A DNA stretch of 64,000 bases from Acheta domesticus (GCA_031308135.1 JAHLJT010002630.1:98066141-98130140), one strand, 5' to 3'; positions 1 through 11,589 are shown, numbered from the stretch's first letter. Translations and numbers: made by a program. The notes: generated by a model not told the origin, from the sequence alone.

Positions 1-299
1 CTCTTTCCTACCTTGAAAACTTCTATTTCCGAGCCCCTGTTTTTCGCTTTTGCGTAGTAAAAGCATCAATCACCTTCATTTCATCCCATCTGCATATCTG
101 ACGATGGCTTCGAGCTACTGCCGACTCTGGGTCCCTGGGACTATCATCCGTGAGATGGCCAGATGTCGACAAGGTGACATTAGCTCGGTTTCTGAGCAGG
201 TATGGGACATTGGTAGAACAAGGCATGTTAAGATTCATTACATTTCTTGTTCTATGCATTTTGCACATTGGTTTTAAGTGAAGATTTGCAGGTAGCAAG

Positions 300-813
300 T
301 TCGAGTTCACAGATCACACTTAACCCTTGGGTTGTTTCCTGCCATCCGTTTCTGCGACCCACAGTGGCCTCGGGACATCCCCCCGCAGGGCCCAGCAAGG
401 GGTCCCTCCGATCGCCAGTACTAAACCCTACGGGATTTTCACTGACTTTTGAAGGCAGCCTTTTTCGTTGGCTAATGCAAGGTTCGGGCCTCCACTCTAA
501 TCAGTGGCCTGGTGTGCCAACCCAGTTTCTCTCCTGTACCCTCCTTGGACCGATAGCAGGAAGTCCAAAGGTTCATGACCCATCCCTCTCTACTTACTTC
601 CCACTCTCCTCAAAATGGAGGACTTCTTCGTCGGACCCCTCATCTTCAACCTATTCGGCAAGGGAGGCCCTAGCAGTAGCTTGGGCTGACAAAGCTCTCA
701 GGCCCATGGGGGTACTCAAGCTCCATCACCAACTGCAAGGTCGTGTCCTCCCTAGGTTATTATTATTATTCCTCTAAATCACGACTTAAGATGTTATGTG
801 TCGGCTGAATATA
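300..813 (+). repeat. Dispersed repeat ending in an ATT-microsatellite tail
   Basis: No coding sequence is recognised here. The right end carries a motif (ACGACTTAAGATGTTATG then GTCGGCTGAATATAAA) that recurs at 47089-47116, so this looks like the 3' end of a dispersed element whose tail is the adjoining ATT run. An open frame at 247-777 has no recognisable domain and is probably chance. Confidence 0.45.
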
Positions 814-814
814 A

Positions 815-869
<55 letters not shown>
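814..869. repeat. (ATT)n microsatellite
   Basis: About 18 uninterrupted ATT units, directly attached to the repeat on the left. Confidence 0.95.
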
Positions 870-871
<2 letters not shown>

Positions 872-1730
872 AATATTGTGTATTCCATAATACATCGGAA
901 TTCAGATTCAAGACGTATTACAAACTGTTGACACATTGGTTTGCTTCATCATAACACAAAACCAAATTTACATCATACATTATAACTAGGCGGCGGATTC
1001 TGATGACCTAAAACGTCAAAAATGATCAATAAAATGCCCTAAAAACAAAGCAAAATGACGTTAAAAATTTATCAAAACCATTTTAGATGAACAACTCAAG
1101 CTGTTGTGTATTATTCTGACGTAATTGAGGATTCTTCCTTTTGTTCAAGGGAACTCAACTTGAAAACTTTTGGTTTGGACTGTTCATTAAAAGAAAATCT
1201 CTGTCTTTATTGGGAAATTGGCCGAACTCTCAGTAGCGCCGATAGGCATCGCAGGAACCTGAGATTACATAGCACTCACAACGGCTATCATTACAATGAA
1301 TGAGCGAAGAAATCGTTTATAGCTATTCAGGAATTCTGTGATGAACATTTGTTATATCTGGTAAATATTGTTTGAAGCAATTTACGATTAAAACGATAGC
1401 AATTAATACGATACGATGATACGAAATGATTTCGATGAAATCAGGGGAAAATGCAATAAAAGTGACGCAAAAAGTAAAAAAAAAAATACTTATTAGTCGA
1501 AATCGACGAAAAAATGCAAAAACATTACATACAAAAATGGGTAATTTCGTTTTATCATAACATAAAATTAATTTCTGTACTAAATGGCGTTGTTCTTAAG
1601 TTTAAAAAAACACATTTCATTAAAATTGCCCCCTAATTATCAGATAAAGCATCCACAACCGTCACTATCACCACATCCACACGGCACTCGCTGACCCTGC
1701 ACGCTTGGTTGAACGGTAATAGAGTTGAGT
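870..1730. other. AT-rich stretch, no gene seen
   Basis: No frame encodes a recognisable domain and no repeat boundary is evident. A short frame at 1106-1303 has nothing to support it. Confidence 0.6.
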
Positions 1731-1734
1731 TCAG

Positions 1735-2060
1735 TGAAGCTCGTTTCCCAAGAACTTTCTCCTCCTCTTTATTTTGCTTGCATATAGGCCGACTCGGACC
1801 AGGCGTACATGCCTACTGCATTTACCAGGGATCAGAAACCAGATCTCGGTGGCAGGGCATGAAACGTCATTAGGGATCACTTCTAGCTGGATCCCATTTT
1901 TATCCCCCAGGGTTGTTAGCCCGGGGGCTATGGAACATGAAATGATAATGATATTGAGGGGTGAACGGACGGCACACATATACAGACATACACAAATACA
2001 CCCATGTCCAAGGCGGGACTAGAACCCGCGATCCTTTGGTCCGAGATTGGTACTCAGCTG
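1735..2060 (-). mobile_element. tRNA-derived SINE-like element
   Basis: Read on the minus strand, the head holds an A-box-like stretch (TAGCCAGCTGAGTACC) and a near-consensus B box (GGTTCTAGTCC) about 35 bases later, the layout of a tRNA-derived Pol III promoter. A non-tRNA body follows. It abuts the (ATT)n run at its head side. The flanks show no clear target-site duplication. Confidence 0.5.
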
Positions 2061-2077
2061 GCTATTGGTACTTGTTG

Positions 2078-2078
<1 letters not shown>

Positions 2079-2145
<67 letters not shown>

Positions 2146-2167
2146 CATTATTATTATTATCATCATC
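2079..2167. repeat. (ATT)n microsatellite
   Basis: Nearly 30 ATT units with an ATC interruption near the right end. It yields long poly-Leu or poly-Ile frames that are not genes. Confidence 0.95.
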
Positions 2168-2479
2168 TTTTATTTATCTTTCAACTATTTATAATGAAAA
2201 TGTTGGGAAGAGATTTTGGAGCTTAAGAAAACGTGCGCAGATGGTACTTGTCTTCCATACGTCACTCATACAGTTTTTAGGTTTTTTGACAAAAATTCAA
2301 ATCAAATAAATTTCAGCCATTAATTTTATTGAATTTGTTGTTATCCTTAGTCACTTCCATTGTAAGGTATACTACACTTCCTAGGAAATCCTAAAATAAG
2401 TTATAAATCTACACCAAATGGGAAGCGTGTTTGAATGATTCAAAAGTACCGCTTAGAAATTAACCGCAATCAATTGGTT

Positions 2480-3060
2480 GAGACACGGCTATTCGAGACG
2501 GCCATGGTTGAGACTGTTCAGTAATCACCTACTACAGCTTCGTTTAGTAACGGTACCGCCCGTTCGAGCGCAGCACTACTGGAAGACATGCTTGTCACGA
2601 GATTTAACACGCATATTTTTCCCACGAATGCTAGTTGTCTCTGAATGGATCATGTGTGCTATTAATGGATGGCCATGACCTGGAAACAATAGTTGTTAGG
2701 TTTTTTCGGATGAATCCGTTTATTTCAAGAAGTAATCTTGTATATTTGTGTACATCATGAAATAAACTTGTAATAATAAACTTGTTGTTCACTTCTTCCC
2801 ACAGCTCGTCACACACAGTTTTAAACTGTTTTTTGACGTAAATAAACTTGCATTTTGTGTTCCCTGAGTGAAAGGGAGACTTAACAATCTAATACAGCTT
2901 TGTTACTTCTGTTACTGATTGCAAATCGTATTTATTTGTATATCTTTGTCGCCGATCAAAATAATTATTTTGTTTTCAGGTGGACTGATTTATGTAGCTC
3001 TGGACCCCATAAAGTAACACTTACAGTTTTATGTTACTTAAATTTCAATTTCATAATTAT
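2480..3060 (+). repeat. Duplicated block 1, copy A (5' flank of the BTB-ZF locus)
   Basis: This block aligns in the same orientation with 52015-52480. Shared landmarks include GTTAGTAACGGTACC or its close variant, GAATGAATCCGTTT-like sequence, TTTTGTGTACC-like sequence, GTTACTGATTG and CTCCATAAAGG-like sequence. Both copies lie upstream of a first BTB exon, whose start is preceded by a splice acceptor. The block may therefore hold the promoter and a non-coding first exon, but that is inference. Copy A carries a 70-bp insertion at 2770-2839 that copy B lacks. Confidence 0.7.
2770..2839 (-). mobile_element. 70-bp micro-insertion with 10-bp target-site duplication
   Basis: The insertion is flanked by AAATAAACTT at 2760-2769 and 2840-2849. 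The paralogous block in copy B (near 52278-52287) has a single related ATATAAACTT and lacks the insert. The core, read on the minus strand, contains AACTGTGTGTGACGAGCT and matches 28592-28652 and, more distantly, 19205-19275. Confidence 0.7.
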
Positions 3061-3635
3061 GATAATTATAGTGTCTCTTGACATTTCGGCAACAGTTAAT
3101 TGTGTTGCCACACAAGTGGGCGGGGGGAGCACGTGGTAAGCACGTGGCTGAGGTCGCGCTATCAGTAACCCTGATTATAGAAGGACGTTCGCGAATTTAT
3201 TAAAAAATACATTTTGTTAGGCAGGAGGTTCGCTCCCAATGAGTTAAATTCGCGCGTGATTTGTATCTGTCGTGTTTAAGCCCACCGGAATGAAATATAC
3301 AACTTATATTGTTTTAGTTCTTTAAGAAACGTTTTTATTATAAGCTAGTCGCATTCCAATTTTGTTTAACTTCCCGCTCACTGGAGGGAACCAAGAGGTC
3401 GTGCACTATTCCTTTTTAATCTGTATTGGTATTATTCCATTACAACGAATGTAACATGCGAATGTAGTGACATATGATACAGAAGACGTACGTTTGAGAA
3501 TATCCAGGTATGATAGTGATTACGAGCCAGCACGCCATTGAACGTTTTGCTTGTAAATGGAATGGAGTTTCCGTTCAGAATTGTGCCTTGTGGCTGTACA
3601 ATGTACTTTGAGAGAATCAGTAATAGGTTGTTTAA
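3061..3635. other. Non-coding stretch, no gene seen
   Basis: Mixed AT-rich DNA after block 1. No counterpart is visible in copy B, so it may have been inserted or may be diverged intron. Confidence 0.5.
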
Positions 3636-4383
3636 CCCTTAAGTGGTGACAAAATTTATTGCGTGAAAGGTAACAAACCGACTCTCTCAGGCCCTGCGAT
3701 TTTTTTTTCATATTATTTAGGCATTATTCAATGTTTTTATTGAATATGCTTGTTATATAACTATTAATACATAGGTTTAAGACAAAATTTTCATTATATA
3801 ATTTTTTTACATTGATATTAAATTTTTAAAGCAGAGTTGTTACACAAATGTTTGAAGCTAGTGTGAAATTAATATTTTCATATATTTCTGTGAAATTATT
3901 TTTTATAAATCAATATTATAAATTTGGTCATTGCATGTAACATAGTCACAATAGATTAGTAATCACAATATTTCTTCACACATTCATTGCACTGCTTCAT
4001 GGAACACATCGAGCAATTCAGTTCTGAACCAGCAGTGGACTTTGGGAAGACATCTCTATAAATTCGTTTTCTTTCAATATTTTCTACTGAACTAACATAA
4101 CCTTTGTTAGTTTCTACGAGAATGAAATGTGAGAAAACATCATCTTACTCTGAAAAAGAACATCATACATAAAATATACTCTCATTTACAGTAACACAGG
4201 TCTCTGAGGCCTTCTTGACAAATTTGGGTGAGTAAGAAAAATTGCAGAATGATGTTCTCGCATTATAGAAAGACTCTCAAATGATCCTAGCTAAGCGTTT
4301 GTAGTTGCAACTTAACCAGTATCGTCAAATTAACAAAAAGAAATAGCAGTAGGGTCTGAGAGACTGGTGTTACCACTTAAGGG
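3636..4383 (-). mobile_element. piggyBac-like element, internally deleted
   Basis: TTAA lies at both borders (3632-3635 and 4384-4387), and the ends are inverted repeats CCCTTAAGTGGTRAC. Subterminal stretches with CTCTCAG / CTGAGAG are also mirrored. On the minus strand near 3970-4070 a reading frame gives a cysteine-rich tail (CSMCSMKQCNEC), like the C-terminal cysteine domain of piggyBac transposases. A full transposase needs about 1.7 kb, so this copy is a deletion derivative that could move only with help in trans. Confidence 0.8.
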
Positions 4384-4387
4384 TTAA

Positions 4388-5204
4388 CATAACAGAATTC
4401 TGTTCATTGTTTAATGAATGTAGGCATTACTATCATCTGCTGTGGGGAACTTGTTATCACCAATCAATGATAACATCAAAAAGTTGATGCCATATCATTG
4501 ATATTTGAATAGGAAAAAGAAGGGACGTGAATGAAGTAGAACTTGATAATGTATTAATTTTCAGATTGATAGTGTAGAAATAAATTACTATCTTTATGAA
4601 AGGATTATTTCAGATCCTGTCAATGATGTCATTCAATATCCGGGAATATTCAGAGTTTGGTGATAGATTATATTTTTGCTACAGAAAAGGATACACGAAT
4701 GAAGTGGTTTGAAAGTTCTTGGAATAGTCTTGTTAGAAAGTATCTCATCAGGAGCCTTTACTGAATTTTGAACGAGAGAAAATCAGTGTCAGTTGATAAA
4801 TTAACCATAAAACCAGTTGTGAATCAGTAATATATTACTGTATTATGTTCAGGCAGGACTTCAATCTTCATACAATTCTTTCTATGTTCTTACAACATAT
4901 TTTGAAAGTGATGGAAAATCTGAATTAAGTAGGTAGGTCAGCAGTTCTTTACATTATGTGTATGTATGTATTAAATAGTAATTTTACAGTTAGGAAAGCA
5001 GCTTGTGAAAAGAAATGGGTTTACACAGAAATTAATTGTATCAAAATTTCCAGATACGAATACAACAGAATCACTAAATCTCAACATTCATATCGTGTTC
5101 TATCACAATGTCAACATGTTCAGATCATCAATGTATTTATTGTTGAATTAATTATTATTTTATCTCTGTATTCTTTAATATATTTAAAATAAACCCCATC
5201 ATTA
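4388..5204. other. AT-rich stretch, no gene seen
   Basis: No domain is recognised. The right part (about 5166-5215) resembles 16826-16880, with ATTTAAAATAAA followed by TTTTATTCAC, so the two sites share a repeat end, possibly Copia-related. Confidence 0.4.
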
Positions 5205-5580
5205 CATTACAACATTATTTTATTCACTTACAATTCGTTGCTTATCATGATCCTTTTTACTGCCTTTTCATCCACTTTGCTTTTTGTTTCTGCTTTTTTA
5301 TATGTACATAAGCTTCACTCCCAGATCTCTTAAAAAAACTTATATTTCATTTTCTTCCTTTATCTATTTTTCATGTGATGTTTTGTGATTTCTATAAACA
5401 GAACACTTTTTTTATATATGCTTCTGTTTCAATGCCTTCACTCCAAAGGTGTATTGGTAATTCAGCATGTATCAACATAGTTCTTGTCATTTCCACAATT
5501 CATCTACTTATTCTCTCTGCTTTTCCATTACGTTCAGGAGTAAGCACTGTGTATGTATTCATGCTTTATATATATATATT
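5205..5580 (-). pseudogene. Copia-type integrase, C-terminal half, decayed
   Basis: Minus-strand translation gives LTPERNGKAER followed after a stop by IVEMTRTMLIHAELPIHLW, the classic Copia integrase signature around the third catalytic acid (TPQQNG-AER ... LP-LW). Several in-frame stops (TGA, TAA) show it is dead. The integrase core belonging to it lies at 6720-7010; the two halves are separated by the Penelope-like insertion between about 5600 and 6716. The reverse transcriptase and RNase H expected downstream were not found. Confidence 0.8.
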
Positions 5581-5739
5581 TTTTTTTATCAGTATTTAGG
5601 ACTGTCTGTTTTTAGTAATTTGAATATAAAGTAACAGTTATATAATTTTTTTAACAATTATAACAATTTTAACAATTATATAATTTTTAGTAATTTGAAT
5701 ATAAAGTAACAGTAACATATTAAACTCCCCTTTGAGAAA

Positions 5740-6267
5740 CAAAACTCATTGACGGCCCATCGAATCAAACACGACCATACTATTGATTTCACTAATCCCA
5801 ACATATTAGCCATTGAACCAAATTGGAACTCCAGACTTGTCCTGGAATCTCTTTTTATCAAAACTATAGCATCCATGAACTCCAACATGGACTGCAACAT
5901 CTTTTCAAAAAGTTATGACTCCATTTTAATCAAATTTAAAGACTTACAGATTGAAAGACCTGAATTTCTTAGTTTTGATGGGCTTCATGATCGAGGCTAT
6001 GTTTCTCAGGAGAAACACAACGAGCCACCACATAATTCCAACTTTGTTTCCGCCTTGAAAGTCCAACCACCTGCTACTGATCTAAAGACCCCTCCATGTA
6101 AGTATTTTTTACGCAGTCGCACGTCCAGCACTTCTGGTAACCCTCTCCTTCATCCTCCCTTACCCCCACCTCTGCCTTCCACCACCGCCCCTCCCAATAC
6201 CCTCTTATCACCCCAACACTCTTCCTGCTACGCTCTTCGCAGTAAGAGCTCTCGTCACAAGGTTTAA
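5740..6267 (+). pseudogene. Penelope-like GIY-YIG endonuclease region (fragment)
   Basis: The translation begins with a stretch like the end of the GIY-YIG domain: H-x-I-D-F-x-N-x-x-I-L-A-x-E-P-N-W followed by S-R-L-V-L-E-S and an M-N pair. In Penelope-like retroelements this follows the reverse transcriptase and cuts target DNA. The frame then runs into a proline- and serine-rich tail and stops after about 175 codons. The upstream catalytic half (GIY and YIG motifs) and the reverse transcriptase are missing, so it is a 5'-truncated remnant with no independent function. Recognition is by motif only. Confidence 0.65.
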
Positions 6268-6559
6268 ATCTCAGCCTGTCGAAACATGTTCTTTATCAAA
6301 ACGTGAGTATGGATCTCCTTTGCTGTTCACTTGCCCTAAAATTAGATACTTTTCATTTTTATTTGTATTTTAATTCAATATTTGTCACAATTTTTAAATT
6401 TTTGCACATTTTAATTTGAGGTTTATATTTTTTTCTCTTTTAGAATAACCATCTGTAAACGTCTTTTAACTACTTATGCTCATGACTATAAACTGTATGT
6501 ACGAACATCATCATAGGACTATGTTCTTGTTCACATCGTTATCATCTAATTTTATCACT

Positions 6560-6605
6560 GTATGGCGTGATGATGGAGAAACAACTGTTCTCCGAAACGT
6601 TGCTG
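6560..6605 (+). ncRNA. Hammerhead-ribozyme-like motif of a Penelope-like element
   Basis: The order is GTGATGA (consensus CTGANGA with the first base changed), stem GGAGAA...TTCTCC with a short loop, then GAAACG. This is the conserved core and stem II of a hammerhead, located where Penelope-like elements carry one. The altered first core base suggests reduced or lost activity. Stem I and stem III partners were not resolved. Confidence 0.55.
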
Positions 6606-6719
6606 TTTTTATAATTATCCGACTGTGAAATTATGTGATTTATTGAATAAAGTTATAGTGTTGGTCTGTCTATAAAAATCTCTTGGAACTGTTACTTATA
6701 TTCAAATTTATATATTTTT

Positions 6720-7010
6720 CTTTAAACCATTTTTCTAAGTCATCAGCTAAATAATCTCCTCTGTTGTCAGTATAAACTCTTTTTAATTTTTACTTTCTCA
6801 CCTTTTTATGTTTGTCTTTCCTCTCTGTTTATAAGATATTTTAAAACTTAAATTGTGTCATTTTTCTTTCTAATTGGAGTAATAAATATTCACTGAAAAT
6901 ATCAATTACTGTTAAAACATATTTACTACCATCCAAAGTTTCTTCTAATGATCATATCAAACCTGTAAGTCATAATTCTAGTAGATAGGATGATGTATCT
7001 TCTTTTACAC
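6720..7010 (-). pseudogene. Copia-type integrase catalytic core, decayed
   Basis: Minus-strand translation gives KYVLTVIDIFSEYL (around the first catalytic Asp) and, after a frame break, VYTDNRGDYLADDLEKWFKE (around the second Asp; usually TDNGGEY). These are Copia integrase core blocks. Stops interrupt them. The element continues at 5205-5580 on one side of the Penelope-like insertion, and its gag and protease at 12480-13260 on the other side of the LINE. Confidence 0.75.
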
Positions 7011-7021
7011 TCATAAATATA

Positions 7022-7025
<4 letters not shown>

Positions 7026-7052
<27 letters not shown>

Positions 7053-7056
7053 TACA
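7026..7056. repeat. (TA)n microsatellite
   Basis: Short alternating TA run just outside the 3' end of the LINE. Confidence 0.85.
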
Positions 7057-7177
7057 TATTTCCGGGTTTTGAAATGTTTTACATCTTTCCGGTTTCCTAA
7101 TAATTACACAATTAACAATTCCATATTAACAGTAACAATAATGATATAATTAAAAATACAAATTTTAATAATTTACT

Positions 7178-8956
7178 TAATTAATTTCTTCCTTTGTTCT
7201 CTATTGTAGCTTTCATCTTTGTTTATACCTTTTTCTTGCAATACATTTATAATTTCTTGTTTCCATGATACAGGTGGTTTTCCACGTTTCCTTTTTCCAC
7301 TTGGTTCCCAATAAAACACTAATTTGGGTAATCTCCATTCTTCCATTCTTTTTATGTGTCTGAATCAGGTTAGCCGTTTTTTATTTTTATATTCTATTAT
7401 CGAATGTGATACATTCACATTTCTCCTAATAATTTCATTTCGAATTTTGTCCCTTCTTGAAAATCTTGAAGATCTTCTCCAATAATCCATTTCAGTTGCC
7501 AATAATTTTTGTTTTAACTGTGAATTTAAAGTCCAAACTTTTGATCCATAAGTCAAGATACTTCTAATTATCGTTTTAAATATTTTAATTTTTGTCTCTT
7601 TTTTGATACTTTTATCCCATAAAATACTATTTAAAAGTGAAATCGTTCTTTTTCCTGAATTTATTTTTGACCGAATTTCTGTAAACTGTTTTCCATCATT
7701 TGTAATTTTAATTCCCAAGTACTTATATTCCTTTGTGTGTATAATTTTCCCCAGTCTTCTTCTAAAACCAAATCTGTCCCGTTGTCTCCAATTACCGTAT
7801 ATTTGGTTTTCTCCATATTCACTTTCAGATCCCACTTGTTATATTCTTGAATTCATGTTCTAGTCAGAAATTCTATATCTTGTGCTATTATCTTGTGCTA
7901 TTATCAATTGATCATCAGCAAATTGTAATGTATAAATTGTGCATTCATTTATTTGTAAGCCCATTTTATAACATTTTTTCTTCCAAATGTTCAAACAATT
8001 TTCAATATAAATTTTAAATAATGTAGGTGATATACAACATACTTGACGTAATCCTTTATTTGATACAAAACCAGCTGATATAAATTTCCCAATTTTTATT
8101 TTCGAAAATGAATTTTTATATAATTCTTGAATGGATTTCACTAAAATTGGATTAATATGACTTGCATTCTAAGCATCCCATAATTTGATCAACGGTACAC
8201 TATCATAAGCTTTTTCAATGTCAATAAATACTAAATGAAGAGGTTGTGCTCAAACTACTTTTTTTGCAATAATTTCTTGTAAGCAAAATATCTATTGTAG
8301 ATCTGCCTGCTCTAAATCCTGCCTGTTCTTCTGCATCCCTAAAATCATTTTTCCAAAAAATACTTAATTATTTTTCCATATATTCTGCTAAATATACTGG
8401 TGACAGTAATACCTCTGTAATTTTTACATTTGTCTTTCCTGCCTTTTTTATGTATCACTGTAATATAACCTATCTTCCAATCTTCTGGTACTGTTTCTCC
8501 ATTTAAATATTTTTCAAATAATTCTCTTAACAAGTTATGTAATTTATCAGTACCATATTTTAATAATTCAGCTGGAATTCCACCTACACCCGTTGCTCTT
8601 CCATTTTTAATAATTTAATCGATTTCTTCACAATTTCAATATCTACAGTAATGTAGCTATTATCAACATTATGTATTCTAATATTTCTTGTGTTATCTAA
8701 ATATTCTTCTCTGGTTTCTGATAATAATTCTTGGAAATACTTGCCCCATGCTTGAATATCGATATATTGAATCTGTTCATTTTCCTGGGAATTTTTCCTA
8801 AATTTCTTAATAATTTTCCATGCTTCTGTACTTCTCCTTCCGCCAATAAAATTTTCTATTTTTTGACACATGCCATTCCAATTTAAATTTTTAATATCTG
8901 CTACTTTTTTCCTAACCTTAGCTTGTTGTGCCTTAAATTTTATTTTATCTTGAATT
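7178..8956 (-). pseudogene. RTE-like reverse transcriptase (broken frames)
   Basis: Segments in order are: a linker rich in Lys with KFKAQQAKVRKKV; fingers region VPEDWKIGYITVIHKKGRKD...NYRGITVTSIFSRIYGKII; a block LRQVCCISPTLFKIYIE, where the usual Gly of QGC is Val; the catalytic FADD box; then YLGI, TYGSKVW and a C-terminal stretch with RMEEWRLPK and GKPPVSW. It would copy element RNA at the nicked target. Gaps between open segments (8141-8345, 8533-8584) and stops show it is inactive. Confidence 0.8.
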
Positions 8957-9646
8957 ATTTGACACATTATTGGACTTGGACACATTATTTGGTAGTTGGT
9001 GATGTACAGGAAGATTTAATTCTAGAGAGTTCAAAGATCAAAAATGTGAAAGATTTTAAGTATTTAGGAGTAATTCTGAATGAAAAAGGTACAGATCAAG
9101 CCGACATTTTATCAAAAATCGGAAAAGGTCGACAGATAATCAGCAAATTAATAGTAAGGACATTGGGAGTAAAACAAAAATCCAGCTGTTTAAATCTTTG
9201 GTGGAGAGCACAGTAACATATGGCTCTGAAATTTGGGTACTAAACCAAGCTCTGAAAAAGAGAATTAATAGTGTTGAAAACAGTTTTTGGAGAAGATGCT
9301 GTGGAGTCACGCTTCTTGATCATGTAAAAACAGAGACTATAAAAAGGCGATTAAATATAGAAGGATGTTTAACTGATGTTGTTGAAAAGAAAAGATTGTT
9401 ATGGTACGGCCACTTACAAAGGATGGATTCAGAAAGACTGCTCAAAAAGGTTTATAACTGGACACCAGCAAGATGGAGGAAAAGAGGACGGCCAAGAGTG
9501 AAATGTAAAGATGGTGTAACAGTGGCAATGGAAAGAAGAGATATGTTACAACACTCTTGGCATGACAAAACAAAATGGCACCTTGGATGCGATAAACGGC
9601 CAATATAGAGCAGTAAACATCGCTAGGATGATGATGATCTTGAATT
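8957..9646 (+). mobile_element. Nested 5'-truncated RTE-like fragment with 10-bp target-site duplication
   Basis: A plus-strand segment inside the minus-strand LINE, flanked by ATCTTGAATT at 8947-8956 and 9637-9646. It encodes the C-terminal part of an RTE-like protein: FKYLGVILNE, then after one frameshift near 9175 VTYGSEIW, ENSFWRRCCGV, LLWYGHLQRM and a basic RWRKRGRPR tail. It ends in a short GATGATGAT run, as RTE elements end in microsatellite tails. Removing it restores the host frame across the junction, which confirms the boundaries. Confidence 0.85.
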
Positions 9647-10788
9647 TCTTTTGTACTTAACCATTTTAGATATTTTTCTTCCTTTTTCTTACCTAATTTT
9701 CTATCTCTTCATTCCAATAATAAAGTAATTTAGATTTTGGAGAATTATGACAGATACCGAGAGCTTCTTTCGCCTAATCATGTAAACAACTTAATATTCG
9801 TTGGTACTGTTCTTCAGTGGAATTGTATGTAATGTTCGCTAGCTTTTCATCTAAACAGTTTTTTATAAAGAAATACTGTACTTTCATCTTCAAAACCTTT
9901 TAAATCGTATTTTGTAATATTAATTTCAGTAATGGAACTTTCTGCATTTCTATCTTGTTCATCTATCATATATTGTTTTCTGAATGTGAATAATATTTTT
10001 GAATTAACTAAATAGTGGTCACTACATGTCACTCCTCTATACAATCTTACATCTTGAATTTTATATCTTGTTTTCTTTCGAACGATGATGTAGTCTATGA
10101 TGGATTTTCTATTTAAGGTGTCCTGATGCCAAGTAAATTTATGGATATCCTTGTGTTGGTAAAATCCATTTAAAATTTTTAAAGAATTTTGTTCACAAAT
10201 ATCAATAAGTCTGATATCATTATCATTTACAATAGATTCCCCAAAAGGTCCTACAATATTACTTCCAATTTGGTGTCCTATTCTGCTATTCAAATCTCCA
10301 GCAACAATGATTTCTCTTGTATTTCCAATTTCTTCAATTAATGTGTCTAATTTATTAAAAAATTCCATCTTCGATTGCATTAAGACATCATCATTTACAG
10401 CATACACTCCTAATTTTGTTATTTTATACCCATATATAGACATATTTACTTTTAATAAATTTTCATCTATTGCCTCCCAACTGGAAACACATTTTTTATA
10501 CTTTTGTTTTATTAATATTGATATTCTTCGTTTTGCTCTTCTATCTTTTGATACACCACTTTAAAAATGCAAATAAGCTCCTTTAACTTCAATACCATTT
10601 CCCTTCTTTTTGGTTTCCGATAGCACAATTATATCTTGTTTTCTTCCTTCAATTTTTTTTATAATTTCTCCCATTCTATTTCTTAAATCCTGAATATTCC
10701 AAGTTCCCATTAATAAAGTTCTTTTTCGCAATCTTTTTCGTATATTATTATATCTGTTCTTGTGTAATCTATTAGGTATGTTCAACAT
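9647..10788 (-). pseudogene. RTE-like AP endonuclease domain (frameshifted)
   Basis: Minus-strand frames give MGTWNIQDLRNRMGEI and DIIVLSETKKKG (Asn and Glu active-site blocks), then after a frameshift near 10500 YAVNDD, AGDLNSRIG (GDxN block) and SIIDYIIV...SDHYLV (the D-H catalytic pair). This is the exonuclease-endonuclease-phosphatase fold that nicks target DNA for RTE-type LINEs. All key residues are visible, but the frame is split, so the domain is no longer made intact. It ends in the linker that joins the reverse transcriptase across the nested insertion. Confidence 0.8.
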
Positions 10789-10827
10789 TTTTTAATTATT
10801 TTTTTCCAATAAACAGGGTGTTAGCCC

Positions 10828-10863
10828 ATAGCATTAACCCTCAACCTGGAGTGCCAGGTCATT
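10828..10863 (+). repeat. Short conserved motif shared with 31599-31632
   Basis: TAGCATTAACCCTCAACCTGG followed by a 4-base variable spacer and CCAGGTCA occurs at both places. The CCTGG...CCAGG part is a small palindrome. Its parent element is not recognised. Confidence 0.6.
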
Positions 10864-11580
10864 TTAATTCTGGGTTTTCTTCCCATAGCCTTTGATAAAC
10901 CAATATCCAAACTACAAGGCAACTTCTTACACTCATAACTTTCTCTTGTCAATTTACTTAGAATGCAAGATTCACTCTCCTTATCGTTCATCCTCGTATT
11001 TTGCAAACCAATTACAGCACTTCACATTGTAATCTTCTTAACATTTGGTAATGTGACCCATTCTTTTATGTTACAAGTTATTTTCATTCAATATCTTCGT
11101 TTTCTATTATAATCTGCTTCATATTTGTCTCTATTCCTTTTTGCAATTAATATTTTTCTATTACATTCATTGAACATAAAAAGATAATTTCTTGTAAAAA
11201 TTGATAATTTTTGAAACTGAAATTAACTACATTCTAAATCTTGAATGTGAGGAACTTTTTTCAATATGAAATTGTTATTGTGTTTATACATATTCATTAA
11301 TTTCCTGTACAAATTGCCTTAATAAATAAATTGCACAGACCAATGAACAAAAAACTTTTTGTGTGTGTTTCACCTAATTCTTATCATTTTAAGTGTGGTG
11401 ATTCCAAAAATAACATTAAAATGCTGTATCACCCACCATTTGTTCACATTTTAACATTTTCTCAGTGTTGCAAGGCAAATGATGCTCTGAGTATCTAGAA
11501 ATGTATGAGGTGCAGGAGGTTATGAATTCCCATATTACTATGTGAATGCGATGGTAGTGCACGAGATTAGCATTAGTCTA
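10864..11580. other. AT-rich stretch, no gene seen
   Basis: Lies between the LINE 5' end and the decayed gene remnant. No motif recognised. Confidence 0.5.
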
Positions 11581-11589
11581 GAAAGAATT

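Larger units (their letters stand above)
5600..6716 (+). mobile_element. Penelope-like element, 5'-truncated, inserted in Copia integrase
   Basis: Three facts support this call. A reading frame at 5740-6267 resembles the C-terminal GIY-YIG endonuclease region of Penelope-like elements. A hammerhead-ribozyme-like motif lies at 6560-6605. A motif AATTTGAATATAAAGTAACAG occurs as two direct copies at the left (about 5616-5637 and 5693-5714) and inverted at the right (about 6694-6713), matching the mixed direct and inverted terminal repeats typical of the group. Minus-strand Copia integrase lies on both sides. Confidence 0.7.
7140..10800 (-). mobile_element. RTE-like non-LTR retrotransposon, near full length but decayed
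   Basis: Read on the minus strand the element has an AP-like endonuclease (10788 down to about 9647), a linker, reverse transcriptase (8956 down to about 7900) and a C-terminal region ending near 7178. The endonuclease style and the YLGI...TYGSKVW tail suggest the RTE group. It is interrupted by a plus-strand fragment of a related element (8957-9646) and carries several frameshifts and stops. It sits inside the Copia remnant in copy A of the duplicated locus. Confidence 0.8.

Noticed and set aside
1961..2309. Poly-Ile and poly-Leu frames
   Set aside because: Translation of an (ATT)n microsatellite; the same applies to 47142-47415.
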